The notes below the pieces were generated by a model that saw only the letters and a program-made list of their open reading frames with translations, had not been told where the DNA came from and searched no databases. The position numbers were made by a program, and so were the translations under genes. Below, piece after piece: positions 9,601-16,622 of a DNA stretch of 63,080 bases (positions are counted from its first letter, which is position 1; the number at the start of each line of letters is the position of its first letter). The stretch comes from a virus, in IMG/VR virus record IMGVR_UViG_3300022562_000858, positions 1 through 63,080 of that record; one strand, written 5' to 3'.

Positions 9601-11954
9601 TCCTGCTTCGGCGCTTGTGCTTCGGACTCAGCTTCGGCTCGCTCTTTTTCCTGGTCCCGTTGTAGATTCGTGCCGCCTTTCTCTTGGCGTTTTTCGGACT
9701 CATTCCCTCGTCCTCGAACTTGTCCCTCATCGCTTCGTACCGTCTCGGCATTGTCGGTGGCCTCCGTGGGCACGTCCCGTCCGTCGTCGGTGAACGGGAC
9801 CTCATCGGTAGACGTCTCGGGCTTGGGCTTGCGCGGCGGCGTGGCGGCGGGCTCTGCCACCTGCATATCGCGGTCGTCGTCGGTGTGCGGGACTTCCTCG
9901 CCCTTCTTCTTCGCGTTGCGCGCCTTCACCCGCTTGAACGTGTCGGACTGGCCGACAGGCTTCTTGGTATCGCCGTTCTTGAGCCAGTCCTTGAACTCGT
10001 CGACGGACATCGCGGTGATGCCGCGCATCCCCTTCCATCCCTTGCCGTAGTTCGACAGATACCCCTCGCGCGCAGCCTGCTCCGAATCGAAGCCCACCAT
10101 GGCCTTGTGCTCGTCGAACGCTCCCGTCTTGGGATTGCGCTGGTCGACGACGTACACCGTCTCCGACTGCGGATCGGGGCCGAGGAACACGTCGACCTGA
10201 TCGCCGTCATTGCCCTCAGTGCGGCGGATGTAGCCGTAGTCGTGGGTCAGATCGGGCCACTCGGGGCGGCGCTTCGAGCCGGCGGGGTTCTCGATGGAGA
10301 TGTCGAGGCCGTGGACCTGGACGTGCCCCTTCTTATAGTTGCCGGCCTTCTTCTGAGCCTCGGTGGGCTCGGGCAGGTCGTTGTCGGGGGACGTCGCCGC
10401 TTCGGCTGCGGCCTGGTCGATGGCATCCTCAACGCTCGCAGGCGCGGCGGCAGCGGGCTCCGTGGTCAGCTCGGCCACGTCTATCCCAGCGGTAGGCACC
10501 TGCTCGGCCGGCGCCGCGGCGGGCTGCGTCTCCTGCAGCGGGAGCTCGGCCACGTCAATCCCGGTCGTATCGACCGGCTCCACGGGCGGCTCGGCCGCGG
10601 CGACGTCCTGCGCCGACAGCTCGGTGACGTCGATCCCGGCGGTATCGGGCGGCGGCGGCGCGGCGGTCAGGTCTTGCGTCTGCAGCTCCGTGACGTCGAT
10701 GCCCTCAGTGTCCAGCGGCCGCGTGACGTCGACCTGCTCGGGGCTGAGCTCCTGCACGTCGATGCCCGGCGCGTTGGCAAGCGTGTCCTCGATGGTGATT
10801 TCTTCGGCACCGAGCGCGGTGTCGCCGGCGCCCAGCAGGTCCTCGCTCTCGCCGCCGGCCAGGTCGGTGCCGCGCTCGGGAATCTCTGGCGCGGGCGGTG
10901 CCTCTGGCTGCCCGGCCTGCCGGTGCGCGATGACGCCAGCGGGGACCCCCATCACGCCGCCCATCAGGCCGCCGGCGGCGCTGGCGTTGATGATTTCGTT
11001 CCACCCCTCGTCGGAGAAGATGTCCTTGTTGTCGTCGACGAACTTCGCCGCGGCGCGCTCCACCACCGTCTGCACGCCTTCGGTGGACCCTTCGAGCGCG
11101 GCCTGCTCGAGCACCTTCTTCGTCGCCGCGCCCCACTTCCCCTGCGTGAGATTCTTGAGGATCGCGCCTTTGACCTCGCGGCCGATGCCCCAATTGTCGA
11201 ACAGGTTGATCACCGGGATCGCGTCGAGCGCGCCGGCGAGCACACCGAACGCCGCGGCCACGCCGGGATGCGTCTGACCGTTTTCCTCTACCGTGTCCGC
11301 GAAGATGCCGCCGGCCTCGAGTCCCGATGATCCGGCGAAAGCTCCAGCCATCTGCCCGCGCCGTACGCCCTTGTCCAGCGCGCGTGTGGCCAGGCGCTTG
11401 AGCGCAGCTTCGTTGACGGTACGCCCGGCTTTCTCGCCCAGCGCCTTAGACAGATAGGATTTCACCCCCTGCTTGGCGGCCTGCTTGCCGATCGCACCGC
11501 CGATCCCACCACCGCCGATCAGCACTGCCATGGTCGGCACCAGGTTGCCCAGCGTGTACGCGGACCAGTCCAGGAAGTCGGCACCGCTGCGGATGTCGGT
11601 GACGCTCGACACACGCCCGGCGTTCTGCGCCGCTTCGTCGACGTTGCGCTGATAGCCTTCCAAACCCCAGCTTTCGAGGTCTTTGCTGCCCACGGCAGAC
11701 CCCGCCAGCCCGGCGAGCCCGTAGAGAAGGCCCTGCGTCTGGTCGATGCCGGACTTCAACCCCTTGGTGAACTGCGAATCGTCGGACGGTTGCGCCGCGG
11801 CACCGGCGAGCGCGCGCGGTTCCTCGAGGCGATACCCGTCCGGCAGCGCCGGCAGTCGGGACGTAGCCGGTCCGGGCTGCGTAGGGGTGGGCTCAACAGG
11901 CTCTACCCGGTAGCCCTCGGGGAGCTCCGGGAGGTTGTTCGCAGGGGTGCTCAA
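606..11954 (-). CDS. Giant polyvalent ejection protein: pyrophosphatase-like, adenine methyltransferase, SNF2 helicase, metallopeptidase
   Basis: At 3782 residues this gene takes 18 percent of the genome. In order: two LPxLPxGYR motifs (residues ~8-42); Gly/Ala-rich hydrophobic helices (~70-350); five repeats built on GIDVxEL (~388-497); an inorganic-pyrophosphatase-like domain (~530-660, KKGHVQVHG to FKDWL, with GDQVDVFLGP); a long charged linker; an N6-adenine methyltransferase (~1010-1270, SAM loop EPSVGTGNF, catalytic NPPF near 1160); an SNF2-type helicase (~1760-2350, GAGKT near 1790, DEAH near 1951, QREGRIVRQG near 2328); an HEIFH zinc-peptidase motif near 2733; and a C-terminal region around 3269 resembling a large-polyvalent-protein-associated domain, with a hydrophobic segment near 3466. 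Known family logic: polyvalent proteins enter recipient cells with phage or plasmid DNA and counter host defences. It overlaps the upstream gene by 4 nt, in the slot of podovirus internal virion proteins. Ejection is inferred. Confidence 0.93.
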   Translation of the reverse strand: MSTPANNLPELPEGYRVEPVEPTPTQPGPATSRLPALPDGYRLEEPRALAGAAAQPSDDSQFTKGLKSGIDQTQGLLYGLAGLAGSAVGSKDLESWGLEGYQRNVDEAAQNAGRVSSVTDIRSGADFLDWSAYTLGNLVPTMAVLIGGGGIGGAIGKQAAKQGVKSYLSKALGEKAGRTVNEAALKRLATRALDKGVRRGQMAGAFAGSSGLEAGGIFADTVEENGQTHPGVAAAFGVLAGALDAIPVINLFDNWGIGREVKGAILKNLTQGKWGAATKKVLEQAALEGSTEGVQTVVERAAAKFVDDNKDIFSDEGWNEIINASAAGGLMGGVMGVPAGVIAHRQAGQPEAPPAPEIPERGTDLAGGESEDLLGAGDTALGAEEITIEDTLANAPGIDVQELSPEQVDVTRPLDTEGIDVTELQTQDLTAAPPPPDTAGIDVTELSAQDVAAAEPPVEPVDTTGIDVAELPLQETQPAAAPAEQVPTAGIDVAELTTEPAAAAPASVEDAIDQAAAEAATSPDNDLPEPTEAQKKAGNYKKGHVQVHGLDISIENPAGSKRRPEWPDLTHDYGYIRRTEGNDGDQVDVFLGPDPQSETVYVVDQRNPKTGAFDEHKAMVGFDSEQAAREGYLSNYGKGWKGMRGITAMSVDEFKDWLKNGDTKKPVGQSDTFKRVKARNAKKKGEEVPHTDDDRDMQVAEPAATPPRKPKPETSTDEVPFTDDGRDVPTEATDNAETVRSDEGQVRGRGNESEKRQEKGGTNLQRDQEKERAEAESEAQAPKQEKGWKRIGANSAGEPLYEDHNGVRSITDGGIRITESVGIVPGRGIIINKEGRDARFLTATERDERKAQAEPAEPAPAKPSQKTPEPAPAAPESGKLETEGETTPPQEAPDVSVERAGETALEGVSAEPVRTPAGRGPAERGGREGGDEHAPGYESAPGDSGADVRRGVGSGEGEVSVPAAGEPATRGVGNYRITEADELGRGGVKTKFAQNVAAIRLAKELVESGQPATLEQQKILAKYVGWGGMPQAFPRPDGSVAKGWEKQAEELREVLSDEEYAAARRSTQDAHYTSPTVVGAIYNALARFGFTGGKVLEPSVGTGNFLGLTPSALRSKARWTGIELDPLTSKIAQLLYPKADIINNGFQDVAVPSGSFDLVIGNPPFGSQRLFDPNHKDISKFSIHNFFFAKSIEATRPGGLIAMVVSNYMLDSTKAGAREYMGDKVNFLGAIRLPNTAFKENAGTEVTTDIIFLQKRGEGVPVIETAWTHVGTVEDPAGGEAITLNEYFVNHPDMMLGEMRREGSMYAKDSAALIAPKDQDLAAELEAAVAKLPANAMDPVDRIAEEPAPQPAAPGEIPETTKVWGLFVGADGEIMERTPDELDKRQARPAVYEDSKGNQRPFSESEKKRVRDLIGLANAVKELIAAERSDAKDIEAKRKKLNRLYDAHVKKFGLLHSQGTKLVFEGDPEYPLLLSLERGYERAVSPKRAKQLGTKPRKARADKADIFTKRVNLPYREITRVDDADSALKVSLNQRGKVDVDYMAQLSGQDPERIIKDLAGRIYLDPVAGWVTADEYLSGNVKAKLAQAKEQTDPRFAANIEALEKVQPDDVEPVDISVRLGAPWIPAEDMQDFITHLLQIPSHAQYSTLTGTWIVKLKGRPDRTRNHEMWGIEQMGASRIIDNVVNNRPVRVTYRDSNGSTIVDQEATAELNAKADAIRQEFLEWVWKDEDRRDRLARLYNDTFNHSIQRRYDGSHLTLPGMNATITLRQHQKDVIWRAIQEGRLLMDHVVGAGKTFAAIAVGMEMRRLGLANKPMYVVPNHLVEQWAADFQRLYPGANVLAATKNDFQKQNRRKFFSRIATGDYDAIIVAHSSFKFIPTPLDEYQAFLEEQIKDLVAAIEEMEEAGESKRTVKQLEKMKETLENKIKKAMEDRGSKDDVVDMGEMGVDSLIVDEAHLFKNLFFATKRARQGISVTESERATDLFVKVRTLQKKNSGRGAYFLTGTPISNSISEMFTMQRYLDYATLQQQGITHFDAWADTFANFTTAFEISSTGQGLSLKTRLSEFTNVPELMTMYGQFADVITMEDLERQAAARGKRWPVPKVKGGKPENLIVPISTEQSAYMMEIVHRAENLDPRDPQKDNMLKITNDARKAALDMRLIDPGIEDNPDSKTSTAANRIFDLYTRWKKDRGTQLVFIDLSTPKSARSAEQRRIQDLVARARDGDETAQAELEKVSPDDILALSSVFDVYNDLKDKLIAKGVHEGEIAFIHDAKTEKQKEDLMEQVRAGNVRILLGSTSKMGAGMNVQDKLIALHHLDAPWRPSDLEQREGRIVRQGNEFYERDPDGFEIEIVRYATERTYDSRMWQTIERKAKFIGQLRKAQAGVRVVEDIGGEAANAAEMKAAATGNPLILEQVDLDHKVRQLEIRKKQHTRSQHRLQQTISRLEADGGPASRAAEKKKIVQANIATRDQNTPKNDKGERVFTATINGKTLDTHTKAGKALKAAVAKFLSSKGLQRGTRETIGSYRGFDVLAGYRGQTSQGYDGITVDIATAEGHKNVMWTDTNGLKEMADVEAFKILDRYMKEWDNALEEIDDRASREKAELATAKEEIKKPFKDKEELEKAKKRLAEVTAELTKKDEDKKPGEPDVARSQREPATSLATADAVRETLRDMFGKRADRFTVVQSTDDLPNKWGVGFSGTIGLAEKSTGAIYLVADNIDVMDRAGLYGVILHEIFHVAMSKDPRLKAHMDRFTAKLAEMRRRALAGEDSEAADFYRVANALVPKNTPKELDLEEFAAYALQVWEKPTTSIPEAISKLIKDLVAAIRMALVRAGLYRPKDITPADLSALARSWFRREDYVSVEGEQLSVSSDRAKSVIARATRRTAPSRQLTPEQQAAMEKHAPQAPRKPIRQRIMEMKQDFGLKVSQGIFDQYASLKNLSEKAWMLARQTHSVSGAVEAAFTHGKLKLDRSGAIDVDTNGQGLAQALRPLGEELDHFLMWIAGNRSDRLNRRSATATRMAKDRINQAKQLEAQARRLEVGATRQQVQQKKALRKQATRLRNEAKALEDIASVRERLFTDQEVAALKTLNRGTMADGRNRAEVYRTALAELNAFQKSVLDIAEQTGTIDPQERARWDEDFYVPFYRLLQEEGQKVRGPSSLRSLVNQTAYKRLKGADIPLNDLLSNVLMNWSHLLSASLRNQAATEALTQANRAGIATPIRAHQAGKGSVFIRVAGQKQYFDVDDELVLEALTALNWEGFNNPAMQMMRKFKRGFTIGVTASPEFRIANLLRDTIHAAAVTPLSYNLIGNVLTGAKGTSPKGLIRARMLAGGGEMHFGHLYAADPEAAKLRIQKGIQEHTVLNNPEAFKTFRGAVKTMWDSWAELGSRVENVNRAALFQQVLDRGGSLLEANFAARDLMDFSVHGAWPAIRFLVQAVPFLNARLQGLHKMGRAVRDHQQRKQFVAVTGAVMMVSALLYLLFRDDDDFKQREDWDRDNYWWFKLPGSDYQFRLPKPFEVGALGTLAERVVEQIVDDEAHGDLFAERLGFMLHQTFAFSAVPQMFQPILDIYANKDPFTKRPIESMSMERLSPTERRRVWTTQTGIAASLAMDRISWGKVVLSPVQIDYLVEGYFGWLGASALAGVDLMARPATGAPVRPAKQIQDYPVIGRFVRENPNRHSKYVTTFYEQLQEIEQAYADIRAARKVHDTERAKSLREKHKDLLKNKARYTRAQRQLRQINNQITILHANDSMDAAAKRTRLDELTRRKNEIAERVVEYGQ

Positions 11955-13513
11955 GCGGCCTTCTCTTTCTCTCGGCGCTTCAATTCGCGGCGCAGGTCGC
12001 GTTTGTCCTTGTTCGAGACTTCGGTGCTCTTGAGCGCTGTGCGTATCGTCTCGTCATTCAAGTCGCCCATCTTGCCTTTGCCGATGGCCTCCTTGACCTT
12101 CGCGACGCTGCGGCGCTCTGGCGCCAGTATCTTTTCTGCCCGCTCCGGGGACACGCCCTTGTAAACCAGATTCCGCACCAACCGCTCGGCAAAGTCTGGT
12201 TTAGCGTCGCTCGCTGGCTGATCGTTCTTCTTGGCCGGTTTCTCTGCCGTGCTCGGCTTCTCGGACTTCGCTGCCGGCTGCGCGGCCTCCTGACGAGCCG
12301 GCACCTTGGCCTTCGGCTTGACCTCGCTGAACAGCGGCTTGCCCGTCTTGGCGTCCGCCCACACACCGTTTTTCACGGTGGCCTCTACCGCCTTGCCGTC
12401 CGGGCCGACGATCTTGTAGGTGTTCTGCTGCTGCCCGCCACCGCTGGGACCGCCCTGATTGCGGAACCTGCGGAACGCATCTACCGCGGCCGCGGCTTCC
12501 TCGCTGCTGCCGGTCGCCGTGTAAGCCTCGGTGTACAGCTTGTCCTCGACCTCCTGCGGGTTCTTGCCACGGCTCCGTTTGTAGAACTCCGCGGCCTTGC
12601 CGGCATCGCCGCCGAACAGGTTTTTCGCGTACCACTCGATTTCCGCCACCGCCGCCGGCTTGTCGCTCGCCTGGTCCAGCGCACTCTTGACGAGCTCGTT
12701 CTGCCGGTCGAGTGCCTTCTGCTCGGCTGCCTGCGAGAGCTTGCGTTCCTCCAAGCCCTGCGTCTGCGCGGCCTGCCCCTCCTTGTCGAGCTGCTGAATC
12801 TGCCGGGTGAGGTCGCGGTGCAGCACACGGTTGCGCGCCAGATCGGTGATGCTCTGGTTGCCGCCGAGATTGACGTTGCGCAGCTCGCGCTCCAACAGCG
12901 CGCGGCGATTGAGGCGACGTTCCTCGGGGCTGGCGTCGCTCGCCAGGTGCGCATTTCCCTCTGCACGCAAGCGCTGATCGTTGCGGACCTGCGTGGAGTA
13001 GCCGGTGCCCTCCGCGTTGAGCCCCACGTCGCGCCGCGCCATGGCAAGCCGCTGATCGTTTGACAGGAACGGGTTGACGTCAGAGGGGATCGTGCTCACG
13101 GTGCCGCCTGGCCCCCCAGCGGCGCCGGTGAGCCCGGCTGCCACACGGGCGCGCTGCAGGTCCGCGTGCAGGCTATCCAGATCGTTCAGCGAATCGGGGC
13201 CGTAGCGCTCGGCCATGAGGGTCCGCGCATCTGGCACAATGCCGGTGAGGTACTCCATGCTGTCGCCCATGAATCCGCGCAGGTTGCCGCGTCGCGCCGC
13301 TTCGTCCACCGGATTGGCTTGGCCGCCACCCCCCGGCATCGACGGTCCTGAACCTGGCGCCGGCGGTCCGCCGCGCAGCGTGTCGATGTTGCGCTGGTCG
13401 CTGAACCGATTGAGCTTGCGATCCTCGCGGTCGCTGGTGGCAAAGATGTCCTCGCCAAGCTGCTGAATAGGCTGGTTCTGCGCCGATTTGCGGAAGTATT
13501 CTTGATCCGGCAT
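11951..13513 (-). CDS. Probable internal virion protein, 520 aa
   Basis: No family recognised. The N-terminal third is Gly/Pro-rich and flexible, the middle (~190-260) is strongly charged and likely coiled coil (ERKLSQAAEQKALDRQ and similar), a globular stretch with KIVGPDGKAVEATVKNG follows near 365, and the tail is Lys/Arg/Glu-rich. Its start lies 3 nt after the upstream stop and its end overlaps the giant gene by 4 nt, so the three proteins are made together. In podoviruses the genes in this slot encode ejected core proteins, so a partner or loader for the giant protein is a reasonable guess. Confidence 0.85.
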   Translation of the reverse strand: MPDQEYFRKSAQNQPIQQLGEDIFATSDREDRKLNRFSDQRNIDTLRGGPPAPGSGPSMPGGGGQANPVDEAARRGNLRGFMGDSMEYLTGIVPDARTLMAERYGPDSLNDLDSLHADLQRARVAAGLTGAAGGPGGTVSTIPSDVNPFLSNDQRLAMARRDVGLNAEGTGYSTQVRNDQRLRAEGNAHLASDASPEERRLNRRALLERELRNVNLGGNQSITDLARNRVLHRDLTRQIQQLDKEGQAAQTQGLEERKLSQAAEQKALDRQNELVKSALDQASDKPAAVAEIEWYAKNLFGGDAGKAAEFYKRSRGKNPQEVEDKLYTEAYTATGSSEEAAAAVDAFRRFRNQGGPSGGGQQQNTYKIVGPDGKAVEATVKNGVWADAKTGKPLFSEVKPKAKVPARQEAAQPAAKSEKPSTAEKPAKKNDQPASDAKPDFAERLVRNLVYKGVSPERAEKILAPERRSVAKVKEAIGKGKMGDLNDETIRTALKSTEVSNKDKRDLRRELKRREKEKAA

Positions 13514-13516
13514 AGC

Positions 13517-14497
13517 CTAAACCTCGCTCGTCGTCTCTGACACGATTGTTGCCATGGTGTTCTGCGACGCGATCGCGGACTGCGCGATGCCGCCCATCTG
13601 CTGCGCTGCCGAGATTGCCGCGTTCGTGTGGTTCTTCGCCTGGCGGTCAGCGGCGTCCAGGTTGTACAGCGTCTCGGCGCGGTTCGCCTCGAAGTCGTTG
13701 TTGGAGTAGTTGAGCAGCAGGTTCTCGAATTGGATGCGCGCCTGGTAATACTGAATCGACTGGTTGTAGAACTGGATCGTCGCATTGAGCAGCGCGTTGC
13801 TCAGATCCGCCGACGTCGTGTAGGAGCGCAGCATCAAGCTCACCCAATTAGCGGCGGCCTGGATGATCCCAAGGTGCAGGGCCACGCTCTGCTGGACGGC
13901 AAAGCGCACGTTCGACTGTTCGAGCTCGGCCTGCTTGATCGCGATGTCGCGCGACAGGCCGGAATCCCGGTTGATGTTCTCCTGCGTATTCACGCGCAGG
14001 CGCTCGGCCAGCACCCCGGACGGCAGCGCCCAGCCGCGGGCGGCCATGGCCGATACCGCGTCGTCCGTGGAGCGCTGATTCAGCGCATCCTCTCGCGTGC
14101 GCGCGCGATCCCATATCTGGCTCTCAACGGCCGGGCTCAGGCCGGTGCCGCCGTTCGTGATGGCGTTGTCGAGCCACCCGGCCACGCTCGCCAGCTTCGC
14201 CGTGAAGTCCGGGTAATAGGTGTTGAGCCAGTCCTGAAACTGCTCGTTGATGAACGCCTCGATTTCATCCTGCTTGGCGTCCTGCTCCCCCTCGAACAGA
14301 TTGCCCAAGTCGAGCGGCGGCGCGGTCAGAGCCGGTTCGGTCGGTTCGTCGATTTCCGGCCACGTCGGCGTCGGCACAGACGCATACTTCGCCGCGCGTA
14401 CCGCTTCCTCCGCGAAGTCGTTGGCGCGGTCGGCGTAGGTCTGCGCCTGGTCTATCGCGTTGTCGATGACCTGTTGTACGGTTTCTTCGGCTGCCAT
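13517..14497 (-). CDS. Probable internal virion or tail protein, 326 aa, helical
   Basis: The chain is almost entirely helical. It starts MAAEETVQQVIDNAIDQAQ with heptad-like spacing, has a Pro-rich strip at 40-65, then long amphipathic helices with repeated Gln, Ala and Asn to the end. No signal or enzyme motif is seen. It overlaps the propeller gene upstream by 1 nt and is spaced 3 nt from the next. Helical, Gln/Ala-rich proteins next to giant ejection proteins are typical of podovirus inner cores. Function inferred from position only. Confidence 0.85.
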   Translation of the reverse strand: MAAEETVQQVIDNAIDQAQTYADRANDFAEEAVRAAKYASVPTPTWPEIDEPTEPALTAPPLDLGNLFEGEQDAKQDEIEAFINEQFQDWLNTYYPDFTAKLASVAGWLDNAITNGGTGLSPAVESQIWDRARTREDALNQRSTDDAVSAMAARGWALPSGVLAERLRVNTQENINRDSGLSRDIAIKQAELEQSNVRFAVQQSVALHLGIIQAAANWVSLMLRSYTTSADLSNALLNATIQFYNQSIQYYQARIQFENLLLNYSNNDFEANRAETLYNLDAADRQAKNHTNAAISAAQQMGGIAQSAIASQNTMATIVSETTSEV

Positions 14498-15954
14498 CAG
14501 TTTGTCCGGGAGAGTTTTCTGGTCAGGACGATCGGCGTCAGGGAGATGGAGTCGAGCTCGAAGTCATCCCCATCCTTGTTGAGCAGCTCGAACTGCCAGT
14601 AGTTCGCCTGCACGCCGCGGCCCAGCTTGCAGCGGGACCGGTGGATACCGGCGTTGGTTTGCCGCATCTCGTACCACCGCTCCTTGCCTTCGTCCGTGAT
14701 CGTCTTGACGACCATCGCGCCATCGTTGCGGATGCCAAAATAGGCCTCGATCACGCGCTTGAGGTTCGATACCCCGAAATCTGTGACCCCGGTGCGCGCC
14801 CGTGCCGCGATCGCGGTGCCGGCGTCGTCGGTTCCGGTGAGCACGTAGATGCCAGAGTCATTGGCGCCCAGCGCCGCCCCATTGAGGCGCGCGTAGGAGT
14901 TGAACGCGAAATTCGTGTACTGCGTCATCGCGTAGTTGGCGGTGTTCATGACCCAGCCGGTGTAGGCGTCCGCTCCGGTGCTGAGTCCCACCGCGAACAC
15001 CACGCCTTCGGAGAGCGCCTGCTGGATGATCTGCCCGGCGCTGAGTGTGTCGTCGACCGTCAGGCCATCGGACAGGGCCGTGATCCACACGCCCGACACC
15101 ACCAGGGCATCGTCGGCCGTCAGGTCGTCAGTGATTTCCCCGTGCGCCTGGAACAGTGCGACCGCGCTTTCGTCGATTTCCACCGCTTCGACCAGCGTGC
15201 GCCCGTAGTAGCCGAGAATGGCCGAGCTCAGCGTCACCGCGTCGGATACCGCCTCGTTGTTGATGAACGGGCGGTCATTGAGTTGCGCGGTGTCGGCCGC
15301 CGGCTGCACGAATGCCCCGAGCGCATCGGTACCGTCGTCTGTCTGCAGCACGGTCTCACTGAGGTACTCGTACTTCGGCTCGCGCTCCAGGTCGTGTAGC
15401 GCCGGGTTCGGCAGCTCCATCGACTCGGACGCCGTGACGTTGTAGGTGCTGCCGGCTGCGCTGATGCTGCCCGAAGCGCCAACACCATCCTCAAGCGAGG
15501 CATCCAGATCGAGTGTGATCAGGTCGCCGGCGATGATCGTCTCGTTGTCGCCGCACGCAAGCCACGATCCCGAGCCCGCCGACACGCCCCACAGGTTTTC
15601 CGTGGTCTGCGACGGGACCGAGCCCCAGGCAATCCCGTCCTCGCTTATGAGCACAGTGCCAGCGTCACCAACGGCGACGAAGTTATCGGCGTATGCGACG
15701 TCGTGCAGGTCCTCAGCCGTGCCAGAGGCCCTGGCGGTCCACGTCGTTCCTGTCGGACTGGTCAGGATCACGCCGCTGTCGCCCACCACCACGAACAGGC
15801 CTTCTCCCCACACCACCGCCCACAGCGTCGTGCTCACGCCGCTGGTCTGCGCCGTCCAGTCCTCGCCGTTGGTGCTGGTCTGGATCAGCCCATTGAGCCC
15901 AACGCGGACATACGTGGTGCCGTTGTCCGCGACTGAATGTGTGGATTCGCTCAT
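14497..15954 (-). CDS. Tail protein with N-terminal Ycf48/BNR-like propeller blades, 485 aa
   Basis: Residues ~1-155 hold three to four blades with the recurring pattern VGDSGVILTSPTGTTWT followed by a short turn and LHDVAYADNFVAVG, typical of Ycf48/BNR-type beta-propellers. The rest is beta-rich with a repeated DDLTADDAL/DGLTVDDTL theme and probably forms the fibre or attachment end. It starts by a 4-nt overlap with the preceding 223-aa gene, whose C-terminus carries the same blade type; the two could complete one propeller. A receptor-binding or tail-appendage role is inferred. Confidence 0.85.
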   Translation of the reverse strand: MSESTHSVADNGTTYVRVGLNGLIQTSTNGEDWTAQTSGVSTTLWAVVWGEGLFVVVGDSGVILTSPTGTTWTARASGTAEDLHDVAYADNFVAVGDAGTVLISEDGIAWGSVPSQTTENLWGVSAGSGSWLACGDNETIIAGDLITLDLDASLEDGVGASGSISAAGSTYNVTASESMELPNPALHDLEREPKYEYLSETVLQTDDGTDALGAFVQPAADTAQLNDRPFINNEAVSDAVTLSSAILGYYGRTLVEAVEIDESAVALFQAHGEITDDLTADDALVVSGVWITALSDGLTVDDTLSAGQIIQQALSEGVVFAVGLSTGADAYTGWVMNTANYAMTQYTNFAFNSYARLNGAALGANDSGIYVLTGTDDAGTAIAARARTGVTDFGVSNLKRVIEAYFGIRNDGAMVVKTITDEGKERWYEMRQTNAGIHRSRCKLGRGVQANYWQFELLNKDGDDFELDSISLTPIVLTRKLSRTN

Positions 15955-16622
15955 GCGGGTGGCGTGTACGGGTCGACGACGACGGCCTTGCCCACCAGGT
16001 CACTGACATCCGTGCCGGACAGTGCATCGCCGTTGGTGCCGGTGGCGAGCAGCTTGTTGCGGCTGAACGCCAGCCCGAAGATGTCTTGGAAGGTCGATGA
16101 GGCGTTGCGCGTCCAACTGATCCCGTCCGTGCTCGTGAGCAGCACACCGTTCTGCCCGCCCACGATGTACTTCCCGCGGGCGTAGATCACGCAGTACAGG
16201 TTCTCTGTCACGCCGCTCGTGCGCTGCGTCCAAGTCTCGCCGCGGTCGGCGCTGGTGAAGATCAACCCGCCTGCGCCGACAGCCACCGCCAGCGGACCGC
16301 TCAGGCTCACCGCGGCCAGGCTCTCGGGAAGCACAGACGGCACCGTTCCCTTGTCGACCTCGAGCGCGAAGTACACCTTGAGCCGCACCGCATTGGCTCG
16401 GATCGTCGTGGCGTTGTCCGGGTTGACGCTGTACAGCACGCCGAACTCGGGACTGTTTACGTCCTGATCGGTGAAGTCTGTGCCGAACAGGGAGTTGGCG
16501 CCGCCCGCCGAGCTCACCCGCTCCACGGTCGCGTAGTCGGTGTGCGTCGACCCATCCGTGTACGTTGAGCAGGTCCACGTGTAGTCGCCGCTGATGTCGC
16601 CTTCGTTGGGTATCGTGGGCAT
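15951..16622 (-). CDS. Tail protein with C-terminal Ycf48/BNR-like blades, 223 aa
   Basis: The first ~110 residues form a beta-rich domain with no recognised family. Residues ~115-215 contain two to three propeller blades (VGAGGLIFTSADRGETWT and VGGQNGVLLTSTDGISWT). Same repeat class as the start of the next gene, which follows with an ATGA overlap. It starts with a 1-nt overlap with the upstream propeller gene. Likely part of the tail appendage. Too few blades for a closed propeller alone. Confidence 0.83.
   Translation of the reverse strand: MPTIPNEGDISGDYTWTCSTYTDGSTHTDYATVERVSSAGGANSLFGTDFTDQDVNSPEFGVLYSVNPDNATTIRANAVRLKVYFALEVDKGTVPSVLPESLAAVSLSGPLAVAVGAGGLIFTSADRGETWTQRTSGVTENLYCVIYARGKYIVGGQNGVLLTSTDGISWTRNASSTFQDIFGLAFSRNKLLATGTNGDALSGTDVSDLVGKAVVVDPYTPPA

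Noticed and set aside
10470-10800. CRISPR-like periodic DNA repeats
   Set aside because: The periodicity is due to the GIDVxEL protein repeats in a continuous reading frame; unit lengths vary and there are no unique spacers. No CRISPR array was seen anywhere in the window.
606-11954. N4-type virion RNA polymerase
   Set aside because: Size and position are similar, but the visible motifs are methyltransferase and SNF2-helicase type; no T7-like polymerase motifs were seen.
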